From the NCBI GenBank assembly GCA_028277185.1, contig JANQGQ010000013.1:1-64000 (forward strand): a stretch of 64,000 bases of DNA, read 5' to 3'. The stretch is from Woeseiaceae bacterium (GTDB lineage Bacteria > Pseudomonadota > Gammaproteobacteria > Steroidobacterales > Woeseiaceae). Position 1 is the stretch's first letter, and the number at the start of each line of letters is the position of its first letter. The notes beneath the pieces were generated by a model, which was not told the origin of the DNA, did not search any database, and saw only the letters and a program-made list of their open reading frames with translations. The position numbers and the translations under genes are program-made. This document shows, one piece after another, positions 1 through 9,410 of this stretch.

Positions 1-70
1 CCTTCGCACTCCTGCGGGATCAGTCCGAGTTGCGCCCCCATCGTCCAGCTTGACGTCACAACATAGAATC

Positions 71-222
71 TGCGGTCCGCTTTATTCCCGCTACAGACCT
101 CCCGGACGGCAAGGCCGGCTTGCTACGGCGGCTGACCTCAGTGGAAGCCGGACTCGCGCTTGCGGCGATGTCTCGGGATAGCGGGTAGGCGATCCTTGTT
201 TGCGGGAATAAAGCGGACCGCA
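71..222. repeat. Outer 20-bp inverted repeat pair
   Basis: A perfect 20-bp arm at 71-90 is the reverse complement of 203-222, with 112 bp between. The pair lies downstream of the chpC stop in non-coding DNA. Its right arm overlaps by five bases the left arm of a second, longer inverted repeat, so the two structures cannot both form completely. It looks like part of an interspersed intergenic element; family assignment is inference. Confidence 0.85.
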
Positions 223-262
223 GGGAGCCATCCCGCAAACAAGGATCGCCTACCCGCTATCC
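176..262. repeat. 32-bp perfect inverted repeat hairpin
   Basis: The 32-bp arm at 176-207 is exactly the reverse complement of 231-262, with a 23-base loop. Such a long perfect stem right after the last gene of the chp operon (chpC stop at 274, minus strand) would form a strong RNA hairpin and could end or stabilise that transcript. There is no T-tract, so it is not a classical intrinsic terminator. A 13-base piece of the right arm (246-258) recurs at 9383-9395. Confidence 0.9.
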
Positions 263-273
263 GTGCGCATCAA

Positions 274-744
274 TCAGGCTTGTAGCGACTCGCCCGCCAG
301 CATCGTCTCGAGTCGTTCGAGATCGGGAATCAACGGGAACTCGTTGATCATCTTGACCCGGCACAGCACCGGCGCGGAGTCGCCCCAGCTATCGGTGGCG
401 TCGAGTTTGAGGACGTCGCGGTTGACGCGGACGAGTTGGGGAAAACCCTGCGTAAGCACACCGAAGTAACCGATTTTGAGCTGCCCGGTACTGGCGACGA
501 AAACGACGATGCGGGTTCTGCCGGTTGCCGGCGGCACGGCCTTGCCGAGCGCGCCTTCGAACGAGACGACCGGCAGCGGCCGGCCGTTCCAGCTCACATT
601 GCCCAGCATCCAGAAATGCGCACCCGGCTCCTTGTCCGGCTTCGAGAAGCGAACGACTTCCGCCACGCACGCACGCGGCACGATCAGACGGTCTTCGGCC
701 AGCGGAATGAGCAGGCTGTAGAGTTCCTCGGCTTCGGCGCTCAT
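274..744 (-). CDS. chpC: CheW-like adaptor protein of the Pil-Chp chemosensory system (ChpC-like)
   Basis: A 156-residue protein with a single CheW-like fold (roughly residues 8-145), including the hydrophobic strands RIVVFVAS and LKIGYFGVL expected in this family. CheW-type proteins couple receptors to the CheA-type kinase on the cytoplasmic face of the membrane. It is the last gene of the minus-strand operon, and its ATG overlaps the ChpA stop by four bases, implying translational coupling. PilI, encoded at the other end of the operon, is a second CheW-like adaptor; by position after chpA this one corresponds to ChpC of Pseudomonas. The start is fixed by the overlap. Confidence 0.85.
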   Translation of the reverse strand: MSAEAEELYSLLIPLAEDRLIVPRACVAEVVRFSKPDKEPGAHFWMLGNVSWNGRPLPVVSFEGALGKAVPPATGRTRIVVFVASTGQLKIGYFGVLTQGFPQLVRVNRDVLKLDATDSWGDSAPVLCRVKMINEFPLIPDLERLETMLAGESLQA

Positions 745-3700
745 GACAAGGCGATCCCGCGATCCTCGAACTGGCGGCGGATGGCGTCGAGCAGCTGGCT
801 GTCCTGATAGGGCTTGCCGAGGTAGTCGTTCACGCCGAGCTCGATCGCGCGGGCGCGATGCTTATCGCCGACGCGCGACGTGATCATGATGATGGGAACG
901 TCGGCGACGCGATCGTCGTTGCGTACGTGCGACGCGAACTCGTAACCGTCCATGCGCGGCATCTCGATGTCGAGCAGGATAATGTCCGGCCGGTGATCGC
1001 CGAGCACGCTGATCGCGTCGAGACCGTCCTTCGCCGTAACGACACGCATGCCGTTACGCTTCAGGAAGCGCTCCGTGACGCGGCGAACCGTGATCGAGTC
1101 GTCAACGACCAGCGCCAGCGGACGATTGTCGGCCGGTGCCGGCGCCGCGCGCTTGATTTCGACGACCGGCGCGCCCGTTCGCACGAGCGCGTTGATGTCG
1201 AGGATCAGAACGATGCGGCCGTCGCCGAGAATCGTCGCACCCGAGATGCCGCGGATACCCGCAAGCTGCGGACCGACGCCTTTGACGACGATCTCACGAC
1301 TCGCCAGCATCTCGTCGACCAGAAGCGCCGCGGAGTATTCGCCGGCCCGAACGAGTATTACCGGAATGAACGCCTCGTCTTCGGGCAGCTCGGCCGCCTG
1401 CCCGCCGAGATACATGCCGAGATGGCGAAACTTGTAGGTCTCTTCGCCGTACTGATAGCTGGGTTCCGTCTGGGCCAGCAGGGCCTCCAGCTCACCGCGT
1501 GGAATCCGCGCAACGCCTTCGACCGAAGGCAGCGGCAGTGCGTAGACCTCGTCGCCGGTTCGGACGATGAGCGCCTGGGTAATCGCAAGCGTAAACGGCA
1601 GCCGGACCGTGAAGTTGGTTCCCTGTCCCGTTACCGAGGAGATCCGCAGGCTGCCGCCGAGCTTCTTGACCTCGTTCGCGACGACGTCCATGCCGACACC
1701 GCGTCCGGCGGACTGCGTGACCTCGCCTGCCGTGGAAAAACCCGGCTTGAGGATCAGATCCATGATCTCGGCATCCGTTACCTTGGCTTCGGGCGAGAGC
1801 AGATCGAGCTCGTAGGCCTTCGACCGGATCCGGTCGACATCGAGGCCCTTGCCGTCGTCGGCGACGTCGATGACCATTTCGGCGCCCTCGCGATGCAGCC
1901 GGATCGTGATCCGGCCCGCGGGGGGCTTGCTCGCAGACTGACGGCTGTCCGGCTCCTCGATACCGTGCACGACGGCATTGCGGAGCATGTGTTCGAACGG
2001 CGGCAGCATCTTGTCGAGCACCTGGCGATCGAGTTCGCCGGATGCACCTTCCACGGCCAGCTCGGCGCGTTTGCCCGCTTCGTTCGCCGCCTGCCGGACG
2101 AGGCGCGTAAGCCGCGGCACGTGGCGTTCGAACGGCACCATGCGCGTTCGCATGAGACCGTCCTGCAGTTCCGCCGTAACCCGGGACTGCTGCACGAGCA
2201 GGCTCTCCGCTTCGGTCGTCAGTGACGACAGCAGGTCCTTGAGGCTGTCCAGATCGTTTGCGGACTCGGCCAGCGCCCGGGACAGCTGCTGCAGATTGGA
2301 GTAACGGTCCAGCTCCAGCGGATCGAAGTCCTTGGCGACCAGCGTATCCTGATGGCCCGCCATGATTTGTGCCTCGGTCTCGATCTCGAGCTTTCTGAGC
2401 TGCTCGCGAACGCGCTGTACGGTCTGCTCGAGTTCCTCGACGTGAAACTCGATGGAATTGACCTGCTGATTCAGGCGCGAGTGATAGATGCTGATCTCGC
2501 CGGCCGCGTTGAGCAGATCCTCGAGCAGCTCCGCGTCGATTCGCGCGAACTCGGGCCGCGCCTCCGCGCGCCGCGCGGGCCGCTGCTCGGCAGCCGGACG
2601 AACCATGTCGGCGGCGGGCGCGTCTGAGCCGGCAGCCGGGCGCTCCGGCCGGGCGATGACGGACACCGTATCCGCCGTGTCCGCAACCGGACCGGCCGGT
2701 GCTTCGTCTGCCGGCGCGCTTTCCTCGGGCCGGGACTCGGGACCAGGCTCCGGCAAGGGCTCCGGCGGGGGCTCTGCCGACGGTTCCGGAACCGGCTCCG
2801 GCGGGGCGGCGGATTCGGTCTCTGGTGGCGCCGGCTCTGCGGTGTCGACCTCCGGCTCGTCGACGTCCGGCTCGTCGACGTCCGGCTCGTCGGCTTCCGG
2901 CTCGTCGGCGGGCCCGACAGGCAACACCTCGGTGTTCGCGGCCGCCGCTTGCGAGATATCCCGGAGTTCGTCGGCAAGCGGCGAATCCACGATGACCATA
3001 CTCACGGCGTCCTCGGGTTCCACGCTGAACTCGACCAGCGTCGCCTCGTCGCGTCCGGCCTCGGCCTCGACCTGGTCCGATGAGCTCTCGGCAACGGGCT
3101 GCTCGGGAGCGAAGTCGATACCTTCGGTGGCGTTCCTGAGCCGCTGTTCGAGCGGTCCGTTGGCCGGCACGGCTTTCCCGGCAATGACTCTGTCGCGCAT
3201 CCTGTGCAGCTCGTCGATCGCTTGCTGCAGGGCGTCGCGTACGGCCGGGCTTGCCTCGATGCGGCCATCCTCGACCGCCCCCAACAGCGTCTCCACCTCG
3301 TGACTGAGGTTCCCCATCGAAGCGATACCGGCCATGCGCGCGCCGCCCTTCAGCGTATGCAGGTGACGCTTGAGTTCTTCGAGCGACGATCGCCGGCGTT
3401 GGTCTGCGGACCATTCGCCGAACGCCTTGTCGGTCGCTTCCAGCAGCTCGGCCGACTCTTCGGTAAAGATCGCGGCGATTTCGGCATCGTATTCGGGCTC
3501 GGGCTCAGGTTCGGCAGACGTCGGAGGTTCGAGCTTCTCCACGCGCGCGGGAGGTTCCTCCCGCACGGCCGTCACGGGTTCGACGTCGACACCGGTCAGT
3601 GTGCCGCGGGGCTGAACCGCCTCGGTGAGCGCGGCCAGATGCCCGACGAGGTCGGCATAGTCGTCGCGCTCGACATCCGGCTCGTTGATGTCCGCAACGA

Positions 3701-6347
3701 TCCGGGCGATGGCGGCGGCGCCGGCACGCAGGGCTTCGAGGGCCCCGGCCTCGAAACCGGCGCTGTTGTCGTGCACGCGCCTGACATAGCGATTCAGGGC
3801 GCCGGCCACCTGGACGCCGCGATCGACGTTCGCCATGTTGGCGCTGCCATGGAGCGTGTGGCAGGCACGATAGAGTTTGTCCGTCACCGGGAAAGGCGGT
3901 GCGCGGCCCGCACAGGCGTCGATGTAGTCCGTGATCACCTTGAGATGGCCGGCGGTTTCCTTGGCGAAAATGTCGAGGAGCACCGGGTCCATTTCGAGCG
4001 CCGGCACGGCCGCCGGCTGATCGGGCTGCTCGAGCGTGAGCACCTCGGCGTTCGGATCGCCGTCGGCGAACGCGTGAGCGCGCGCCGTCAGAAGCGCGAT
4101 ATCCGCGTTCGGGTCCGTCCCGACCTCGAGCTGTTCGATGAGGTCCGGCACGGCCGCCGCCGCGGCCGCGATGAACTCCCGCATCGGCGGCGTCTGCTTC
4201 AGCGTGCGGTTGATCAGGCGATTCAGCAGATTCTCGACGGCCCAGCAATACTCGCCGATCCGCTCGGCACCGACCATTCGTCCGCTGCCCTTGAGCGTAT
4301 GGAAAGAGCGGCGGACGGTAATCAACGCCTCCATGTCCTCCGGGCTGTCGAGCCAGACCGGCAGGTGGCGCTGAATCGACACGACTTCTTCTCGCGCTTC
4401 CTCGATGAACAGTTCGAGAAGCTCCGGGTCCATGTGCTCGGCATCGGCGGCAACGACCGGCAGAGGAATGACTTCGGTCGACTTGTGCGCGTCCGCCGCC
4501 GAAGACGCCGCTTCTCTGACTTGCGCAATCTCGGCCGCGGGGATTCTCTGCGTCTCCGCCGCAGCATTGCCGTCTGCCTCGGCGGCCTTAGTCGCCTGCC
4601 CCAGCCTGGCTTCGACGTCGCGCAGCACGGTCAGACAGGCTTCGGCATTGTCGAGCATGTACCAGGGCTCGCTGCGGCCCGCCTTGACCGTCTCCATGTA
4701 GTACTCGATCGACACGATCGCATCGGCGAGACGGTCCGTTTCCTTCTGGGTCAGGCGGGACGCTCCGCCGGACTGCAGCATCATCGCGATCAGGTTGCCG
4801 ACGCGCTCGACGACTTCCATCGCACGCGTCTTGTTGAGCATCAGCAGGCCGGCCTTGATACCGCGGACGAGCGACGGGATGGCGTCCAGCCCTTGCGACG
4901 GAGCCTGCGAGTTCAGGCTCTGGCTCACCGTCTCCTTGATCCGCGCGAGGTTGATGATGCATTCGCGCATCACCGACTCGGCGACCTGGCGGAATTCCGC
5001 TGCTTCGGCCTCGGGCATGTCGGGCTCGCGCGCCACCGCTTCCTGCGGGACGGTCAGCCGAATGAGCTGCTGATCCAGGCGATCCTCGACACGCAGCAGC
5101 GTCGAAGCGATGTCGAGAATCACCTGCTCGCTCTTGCTGCCGCCGCTCTCCACGACGCTCTTGAGCCGCTCGATTTCGCGGTCGACGTCGCTGCGCAGCT
5201 CGCCGAGCCCGAGTACTCCGAGCGTATCGCTGATTTTCTTCAACAGCTCGAGCTGCGGCACCAAGTCCGCCGGCTTGTTCATACCGGTCCTGACAAAAAT
5301 GTCCAGGACGTCCTTGACCGCACCGAGATCCTCCTTGATCGCGGAAGCCACGGTCTGCATGAGCTTGGCGCTGGGCGCAGAGAGCGCCTCGCGTGCGTGT
5401 TCCACCTGTGCATCGCCCGGGAGCAACTCGGACAGATTGAACGCCGCGCGAATGTCGCTGATCCGGGGGCCGGCGGTCGTCGAGCGCGCGACGTAGTACA
5501 GGAGATTGTTCATCAAGTCGTCGACCGGGTGCCGGTCGAAGGCTTCGATGCCCTCGTCGATCGTACGCTTGATCTGACGGTCGGCTTGTCCGAGCAAGCG
5601 CTTCAGCGCCACCGACGTTTCCAGGCCGTCGTCGCAGAGCGCTTCGAGTACGCCGCCGACGACTCGCCAGAGTTGGTACATGTCGTCGCGAGTCGAAGCA
5701 TTCTCGAGCGCGCCGGCTACTTTGGAAAGCGTGTCGAGATGCCGCTTGGTGTCGCCGCCCTTGATCCAGCCGAGCAACGCAAGCTGAAACTTCGGCCGCA
5801 GCCGTGCCGCTATGCGGACGGGATCCTCACCGCTCCCGGTCAGCCTGTCACCCTGCGCCTCGGCCCGGCTCGGCGAGAGGTTAAGAAGCAGCAGCGTGCC
5901 CTCGGAGAGCAGCGGCTCGCCCCGGGCCGCGCGCAGATCGTTAAGTATGGGCAGCAAAACCAGCGCGATGTCGCGGCCGCCGTTGAGCAGGCGTTCGATG
6001 TAGATCGGCAGCTGCACCATCGACCGCGTGAGCGCATCGAGGCCGTCTTCGCGCCCCTTGCCCGCGCGTAGCGACGCGAGGTATTTGCAGGCAAGCTCCA
6101 TTTCTTCGGCAAGCAGCGCCGCGCCGTAGGTTTCCGTGATCCGAAGCGCTCCGTGCACCTGATGCAGCAGCTCTGCGGCGCGAATCAACGCCGGCGCCCC
6201 GCCGCGACCGTCGACGCAATCCTCGAGTGCGAGGTGAGCGCTGCGGATCGTCTCCATCAGCTCGCGGGAGACGATCGCCAGCGATCTGAGGGAGCTGTCC
6301 GCGGCAGCGACCGGTGGCCGCTCCTGAATGCCGGTGTCGCCCGTCAT
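741..6347 (-). CDS. chpA: Hybrid sensor histidine kinase ChpA/PilL of the type IV pilus chemosensory pathway
   Basis: A 1868-residue CheA-type kinase that relays PilJ signals to the response regulators PilG and PilH. Residues about 1-570 form a helical FimL-like region whose HQVHGA segment looks like a degenerate Hpt site. Three canonical Hpt domains follow, with phospho-histidines in HTLKGSGRM (near 684), HTLHGSANM (near 829) and HTLKGGARM (near 996). A Pro/Glu-rich linker (about 1150-1260) leads to the dimerisation and HATPase domains (N-box near 1454, G-box DDGKGLD near 1497), a CheW-like domain, and a C-terminal receiver with the phospho-acceptor Asp in LLDIEMPRMDG near 1792. It is shorter than the Pseudomonas protein (about 2500 residues), which has more phosphotransfer domains. 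It starts six bases after pilJ. Confidence 0.93.
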   Translation of the reverse strand: MTGDTGIQERPPVAAADSSLRSLAIVSRELMETIRSAHLALEDCVDGRGGAPALIRAAELLHQVHGALRITETYGAALLAEEMELACKYLASLRAGKGREDGLDALTRSMVQLPIYIERLLNGGRDIALVLLPILNDLRAARGEPLLSEGTLLLLNLSPSRAEAQGDRLTGSGEDPVRIAARLRPKFQLALLGWIKGGDTKRHLDTLSKVAGALENASTRDDMYQLWRVVGGVLEALCDDGLETSVALKRLLGQADRQIKRTIDEGIEAFDRHPVDDLMNNLLYYVARSTTAGPRISDIRAAFNLSELLPGDAQVEHAREALSAPSAKLMQTVASAIKEDLGAVKDVLDIFVRTGMNKPADLVPQLELLKKISDTLGVLGLGELRSDVDREIERLKSVVESGGSKSEQVILDIASTLLRVEDRLDQQLIRLTVPQEAVAREPDMPEAEAAEFRQVAESVMRECIINLARIKETVSQSLNSQAPSQGLDAIPSLVRGIKAGLLMLNKTRAMEVVERVGNLIAMMLQSGGASRLTQKETDRLADAIVSIEYYMETVKAGRSEPWYMLDNAEACLTVLRDVEARLGQATKAAEADGNAAAETQRIPAAEIAQVREAASSAADAHKSTEVIPLPVVAADAEHMDPELLELFIEEAREEVVSIQRHLPVWLDSPEDMEALITVRRSFHTLKGSGRMVGAERIGEYCWAVENLLNRLINRTLKQTPPMREFIAAAAAAVPDLIEQLEVGTDPNADIALLTARAHAFADGDPNAEVLTLEQPDQPAAVPALEMDPVLLDIFAKETAGHLKVITDYIDACAGRAPPFPVTDKLYRACHTLHGSANMANVDRGVQVAGALNRYVRRVHDNSAGFEAGALEALRAGAAAIARIVADINEPDVERDDYADLVGHLAALTEAVQPRGTLTGVDVEPVTAVREEPPARVEKLEPPTSAEPEPEPEYDAEIAAIFTEESAELLEATDKAFGEWSADQRRRSSLEELKRHLHTLKGGARMAGIASMGNLSHEVETLLGAVEDGRIEASPAVRDALQQAIDELHRMRDRVIAGKAVPANGPLEQRLRNATEGIDFAPEQPVAESSSDQVEAEAGRDEATLVEFSVEPEDAVSMVIVDSPLADELRDISQAAAANTEVLPVGPADEPEADEPDVDEPDVDEPEVDTAEPAPPETESAAPPEPVPEPSAEPPPEPLPEPGPESRPEESAPADEAPAGPVADTADTVSVIARPERPAAGSDAPAADMVRPAAEQRPARRAEARPEFARIDAELLEDLLNAAGEISIYHSRLNQQVNSIEFHVEELEQTVQRVREQLRKLEIETEAQIMAGHQDTLVAKDFDPLELDRYSNLQQLSRALAESANDLDSLKDLLSSLTTEAESLLVQQSRVTAELQDGLMRTRMVPFERHVPRLTRLVRQAANEAGKRAELAVEGASGELDRQVLDKMLPPFEHMLRNAVVHGIEEPDSRQSASKPPAGRITIRLHREGAEMVIDVADDGKGLDVDRIRSKAYELDLLSPEAKVTDAEIMDLILKPGFSTAGEVTQSAGRGVGMDVVANEVKKLGGSLRISSVTGQGTNFTVRLPFTLAITQALIVRTGDEVYALPLPSVEGVARIPRGELEALLAQTEPSYQYGEETYKFRHLGMYLGGQAAELPEDEAFIPVILVRAGEYSAALLVDEMLASREIVVKGVGPQLAGIRGISGATILGDGRIVLILDINALVRTGAPVVEIKRAAPAPADNRPLALVVDDSITVRRVTERFLKRNGMRVVTAKDGLDAISVLGDHRPDIILLDIEMPRMDGYEFASHVRNDDRVADVPIIMITSRVGDKHRARAIELGVNDYLGKPYQDSQLLDAIRRQFEDRGIALS
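2846..2905 (-). repeat. 15-bp tandem repeat inside the chpA linker
   Basis: Four tandem 15-bp units (2846-2860, 2861-2875, 2876-2890, 2891-2905) share the core TCCGGCTCGT on the plus strand and encode DEPDV/DEPEV-like pentapeptides on the minus strand. Units two and three are identical. Because the unit is a multiple of three, copy-number change would lengthen or shorten the acidic Pro-rich linker of ChpA without a frameshift. Confidence 0.85.
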
Positions 6348-6353
6348 CGGGTG

Positions 6354-8399
6354 CTATCCCGCGTTGACCTGCTTCGGCCCGGGCGGCTCATTGGCGGCGG
6401 GTTCGCTCGGCGCCGCGACGGGCGCGTCGGGAGGCGCGTCAGGCGGCATCTGCGGCGCCTGGGTCACCAGCGTTCCGCCCTGCATGACATCCTGCGGCAA
6501 CGTGAAACCGGCGACGCTCTGCCGGAGCTGCGACGCAAACTCGGACAGTTTCGAGATGGCCGCCGCCGTCGCCGTGGTCGCCTTGCCGGTCTGCTGGCTG
6601 ATCTCGCTCAGGCGGGTGGTTCGGTTGGTGACGTCGGCCGCCGCGCCGGCCTGCTGCCGGGCCGAACTGGAGATGTTCTGCACGAGGCTTGCGATCTGAT
6701 TCGACACCTGCTCGATCTCGTCGAGCGCCGCACCGGCATTCTCGGCAAGCAGTGCGCCCCCGACCACATCGGTCGTGCTGCGCTCCATCGATACCACGGC
6801 CTCCTTGGTGTCGGCCTGAATCGTGCTGACCAGCACTTCGATCTGCTTAGTCGCATTCGTCGAGCGCTCGGCCAGACGCTGCACTTCGTCTGCAACCACG
6901 GCGAAACCGCGGCCCGCCTCTCCCGCCATCGATGCCTGAATCGATGCGTTCAGCGCGAGTATGTTCGTCTGCTCGGCGATGTCGTTGATCAGTTCGACGA
7001 TGTTGCCGATTTCCTGCGAGCTCTCGCCGAGACGCTTGATGCGCTTGGAGGTCTCCTGGATCGTCTCACGAATCGTGTTCATGCCGTCGATGGTGCGGCG
7101 CACGGCTTCGCCGCCCTTGTGCGCGACCTCGACGGAGTGCCGGGCGACGTCGGAAGAACGCTCGGCGTTACCGGAGACTTCTTCGATCGAGGCAGCCATC
7201 GAGACGATCGATTGCGTAGCCGCGTTGATCTCGCGTGTCTGGTTATCCGCGGCACGAGCCATGTGCGATGCGGTGTTCTCCGTCTGCTTCGAGGCCGTGT
7301 CGACCATAATGGCCGTTTCGTTCACCGTCGTCACCAGCTTGCGCAACTCCTCGATCGCGAAGTTGAAGGAGTCGGCGATCGTCCCGGTGATGTCTTCGGT
7401 CACGGTGGCCTCGACGGTCAGATCGCCGTCGGCGAGACTGCCCATCTCGTCCAGCAGCCGCAGGATCGCCTGCTGATTGCGTTCGTTCTGTTCCGCCTGT
7501 TGCGTCGCTGCCGCCTCGAACCGGCCGAGCCGCGCGTTGACGCCGATCATCCCGAAGACCAGGAGTACCGCCACGACGATAAGCGCCAGCGGCAACCACG
7601 GCGCCGCAAGCACGCCCGGCAGTCCCGAACCGCCAGCGGCCCGGCCTGCGCCGGCCTCCAGAAGCCGGGCGGCGGCCCCTTCGATGCCGGCATGCGTTGC
7701 CGCCACTCCGGCAAGCTGCGTCTGGTTGTCCGCAAGCGCCGGCAGCGCGCCCTCGAGCCGCGTTACCAGCTCAGCGAGGGGTACTACGATCTGTTCCTGG
7801 CCCGCGTCGTTCAGCGCGGGGATGTCGAGCGGGCTGGCCTGGCCTGCCAGGCCGTTCGTCACGTCGCGCAGATATGCGATGTGCTCGCCGAGCGCGGCGA
7901 CTTCCGCCTCGAGACCGTTGCTGAGCAACAGTCCGCCGGCGATTTGTTGAATGCTGTCCAGTCGGGCGCCGCTTTCCTGGACGATGCGGGTAGCGCCGGA
8001 ACGATCCAGGAGCTGATCGGCGATGACCTGAGCCTCGCCCGCCGCCGACCTGAGTTCGACGGTGCTCATCGCGGCCGCCTCGAACACCTGTCGCTCCGAG
8101 GTCAGCCGCTCGATCCCGTCGCTCATGGCCTGCCAGTCGTCACCGCGCCCTCCGGTCGCCGCAAGCAGTTCGGAAAGGCGCCGTTCGCTGGCGACGAGAC
8201 GCTCGAATGCGCCGGTTTCGCCCGCCAGCGCAAGGCGGCTTTGTCCGGGCAACGCCTGGGCCAGAGCGGCAAGCTCGCCGGCCGCCCCGCCCGACTCACC
8301 GTCGTTCAGGTAAACCAGCGCGGCGGCGCCGATCAACAGCGCGGCCGTAGCCAGTGCCAGTGTTCTGAACGTCGTGCTTGTGTCAGTGGTTTTCGCCAT
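6354..8399 (-). CDS. pilJ: Methyl-accepting chemotaxis protein PilJ
   Basis: A 681-residue transmembrane chemoreceptor. A TM segment lies at residues 12-31, a long helical periplasmic region follows, and a second TM lies at about 270-288 (LPLALIVVAVLLVFGMIGV). A HAMP-like region containing LADGDLTVEATVTEDITG precedes the cytoplasmic signalling helix bundle. The hairpin tip is conserved: ISDI-type residues are replaced by INDIAEQTNILALNASIQA, then AGRGFAVVADEVQRLAERS. A Pro/Ala-rich tail follows. PilJ senses pilus tension or PilA and controls ChpA. It lies between pilI and chpA, and no pilK methyltransferase gene follows it, so its adaptation enzymes, if any, are encoded elsewhere. Confidence 0.93.
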   Translation of the reverse strand: MAKTTDTSTTFRTLALATAALLIGAAALVYLNDGESGGAAGELAALAQALPGQSRLALAGETGAFERLVASERRLSELLAATGGRGDDWQAMSDGIERLTSERQVFEAAAMSTVELRSAAGEAQVIADQLLDRSGATRIVQESGARLDSIQQIAGGLLLSNGLEAEVAALGEHIAYLRDVTNGLAGQASPLDIPALNDAGQEQIVVPLAELVTRLEGALPALADNQTQLAGVAATHAGIEGAAARLLEAGAGRAAGGSGLPGVLAAPWLPLALIVVAVLLVFGMIGVNARLGRFEAAATQQAEQNERNQQAILRLLDEMGSLADGDLTVEATVTEDITGTIADSFNFAIEELRKLVTTVNETAIMVDTASKQTENTASHMARAADNQTREINAATQSIVSMAASIEEVSGNAERSSDVARHSVEVAHKGGEAVRRTIDGMNTIRETIQETSKRIKRLGESSQEIGNIVELINDIAEQTNILALNASIQASMAGEAGRGFAVVADEVQRLAERSTNATKQIEVLVSTIQADTKEAVVSMERSTTDVVGGALLAENAGAALDEIEQVSNQIASLVQNISSSARQQAGAAADVTNRTTRLSEISQQTGKATTATAAAISKLSEFASQLRQSVAGFTLPQDVMQGGTLVTQAPQMPPDAPPDAPVAAPSEPAANEPPGPKQVNAG

Positions 8400-8424
8400 A
8401 GGAGTAACTCATTTGAAGCCGGCT

Positions 8425-8985
8425 CTATTCATTCGCGGCCTGCAGGAAAAAATTGCTTTCGACGAGGTCGAAAAGGCTGAACACCGGCCAGCGTTCGCTG
8501 CCGCGCTCGTAACTTCCGGTCAGGAAGCGTTCGCAGCGGACAACCGTTTCCGGCACCTGATCGATGAACTCCCGGTCGCCGAAACGACGAAATCCGAGTA
8601 CCTCGTCCACTACCAGCCCGGCCGGCACCTCGCGGTGATTGACGGAAATGACGCGGGTCGTCCGCCGCAGGGTCGTGCGGCCGCTGCCCAGCATGAGCTT
8701 GACGTCGATCAGCGGCAGAAGGTGGCCGCGCAGGTTGGCAATCCCGAGTATCCAGCGCTTCGCGCCCGGTACCCGCGTCAGTGCTTCAGGAAGCATCAGC
8801 ACCTCGCGGACTTCTTCGCGACCGGCGACGAAGTGTTCCTCGCCGATCCGAAAGCCGATACCCGTCCACTCACGCGCCGTGGAGTCGACGACGCCGCTCT
8901 GCGCGCTGCGGCTGCGCCGCTCGATCTCCTTGAGAAGTTCGAACGGCTGCTCGACGAGCGACGACAGTTCCAGCACGCGACCCAC
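8425..8985 (-). CDS. pilI: CheW-like adaptor PilI
   Basis: A 186-residue CheW-domain protein expected to dock ChpA to the PilJ receptor array. Residues about 40-180 carry the CheW fold, with GIGFRIGEEHFVAGREEVREVL at its start and the typical GIANLRGHLLPLIDV segment. Translation appears to start at a GTG four bases after the pilH stop, so the genes are tightly coupled. An alternative start is a second GTG three codons in; no ATG lies near the N-terminus. Its place between pilH and pilJ matches the conserved pilGHIJ order. Confidence 0.9.
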   Translation of the reverse strand: MGRVLELSSLVEQPFELLKEIERRSRSAQSGVVDSTAREWTGIGFRIGEEHFVAGREEVREVLMLPEALTRVPGAKRWILGIANLRGHLLPLIDVKLMLGSGRTTLRRTTRVISVNHREVPAGLVVDEVLGFRRFGDREFIDQVPETVVRCERFLTGSYERGSERWPVFSLFDLVESNFFLQAANE

Positions 8986-8989
8986 CGGC

Positions 8990-9355
8990 TCAGCCCGTAA
9001 CCACGCGCTTGATTCTTGCGACGAGCTCCTTCTCGGGTACGGGCTTGACCAGATACTCCACAGCCCCCTGCCGCATCCCCCAGATTCTGTCCGTTTCCTG
9101 ATCCTTGGTGGTCACCATGATGACCGGAATATCGGAGGTCGCGGGATCCTGGGTGAGTTTCCGCGTCGCCTGAAAGCCGTTCATCCCCGGCATGACCACA
9201 TCCATGAGGATGCAGTCGGGGTGGGCGGATTTCGCGGCGCTTATCCCGTCTTCACCGCTATCGGCGACGATGGTATCGAAGCCCGCTTTCTCGAGCGTCT
9301 TCTGAAACAGATGCAGCTCGGTCGGTGAGTCATCAATGATCAGAACAACGGCCAT
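8990..9355 (-). CDS. pilH: Type IV pilus response regulator PilH
   Basis: A 121-residue single-domain CheY-like receiver. The acidic pocket (IIDDSPTE), the phospho-acceptor Asp in CILMDVVMPGMNGFQ, the conserved Thr in VIMVTTKDQ and the Lys in YLVKPV are all visible. PilH is phosphorylated by ChpA and opposes PilG in control of extension and retraction motors. The W/G-rich segment IWGMRQGAVEYLVKPV is typical of PilH and separates it from PilG. Confidence 0.93.
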   Translation of the reverse strand: MAVVLIIDDSPTELHLFQKTLEKAGFDTIVADSGEDGISAAKSAHPDCILMDVVMPGMNGFQATRKLTQDPATSDIPVIMVTTKDQETDRIWGMRQGAVEYLVKPVPEKELVARIKRVVTG

Positions 9356-9410
9356 GTCTATGTCCTTAGAACTAAAGAGGCGTCGCCTACCCGCTGTGTC
9401 AGCGCTGCCG

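Noticed and set aside
1-60. Start of a gene leaving the window at the left edge on the minus strand
   Set aside because: A frame is open from near 54 to the edge, but too short and without motifs to support a call.
3204-6071. 955-residue open frame antisense to chpA
   Set aside because: It is the complement of a GC-rich gene with strong domains; the antisense translation is Arg/Asp/His-rich and has no motifs.
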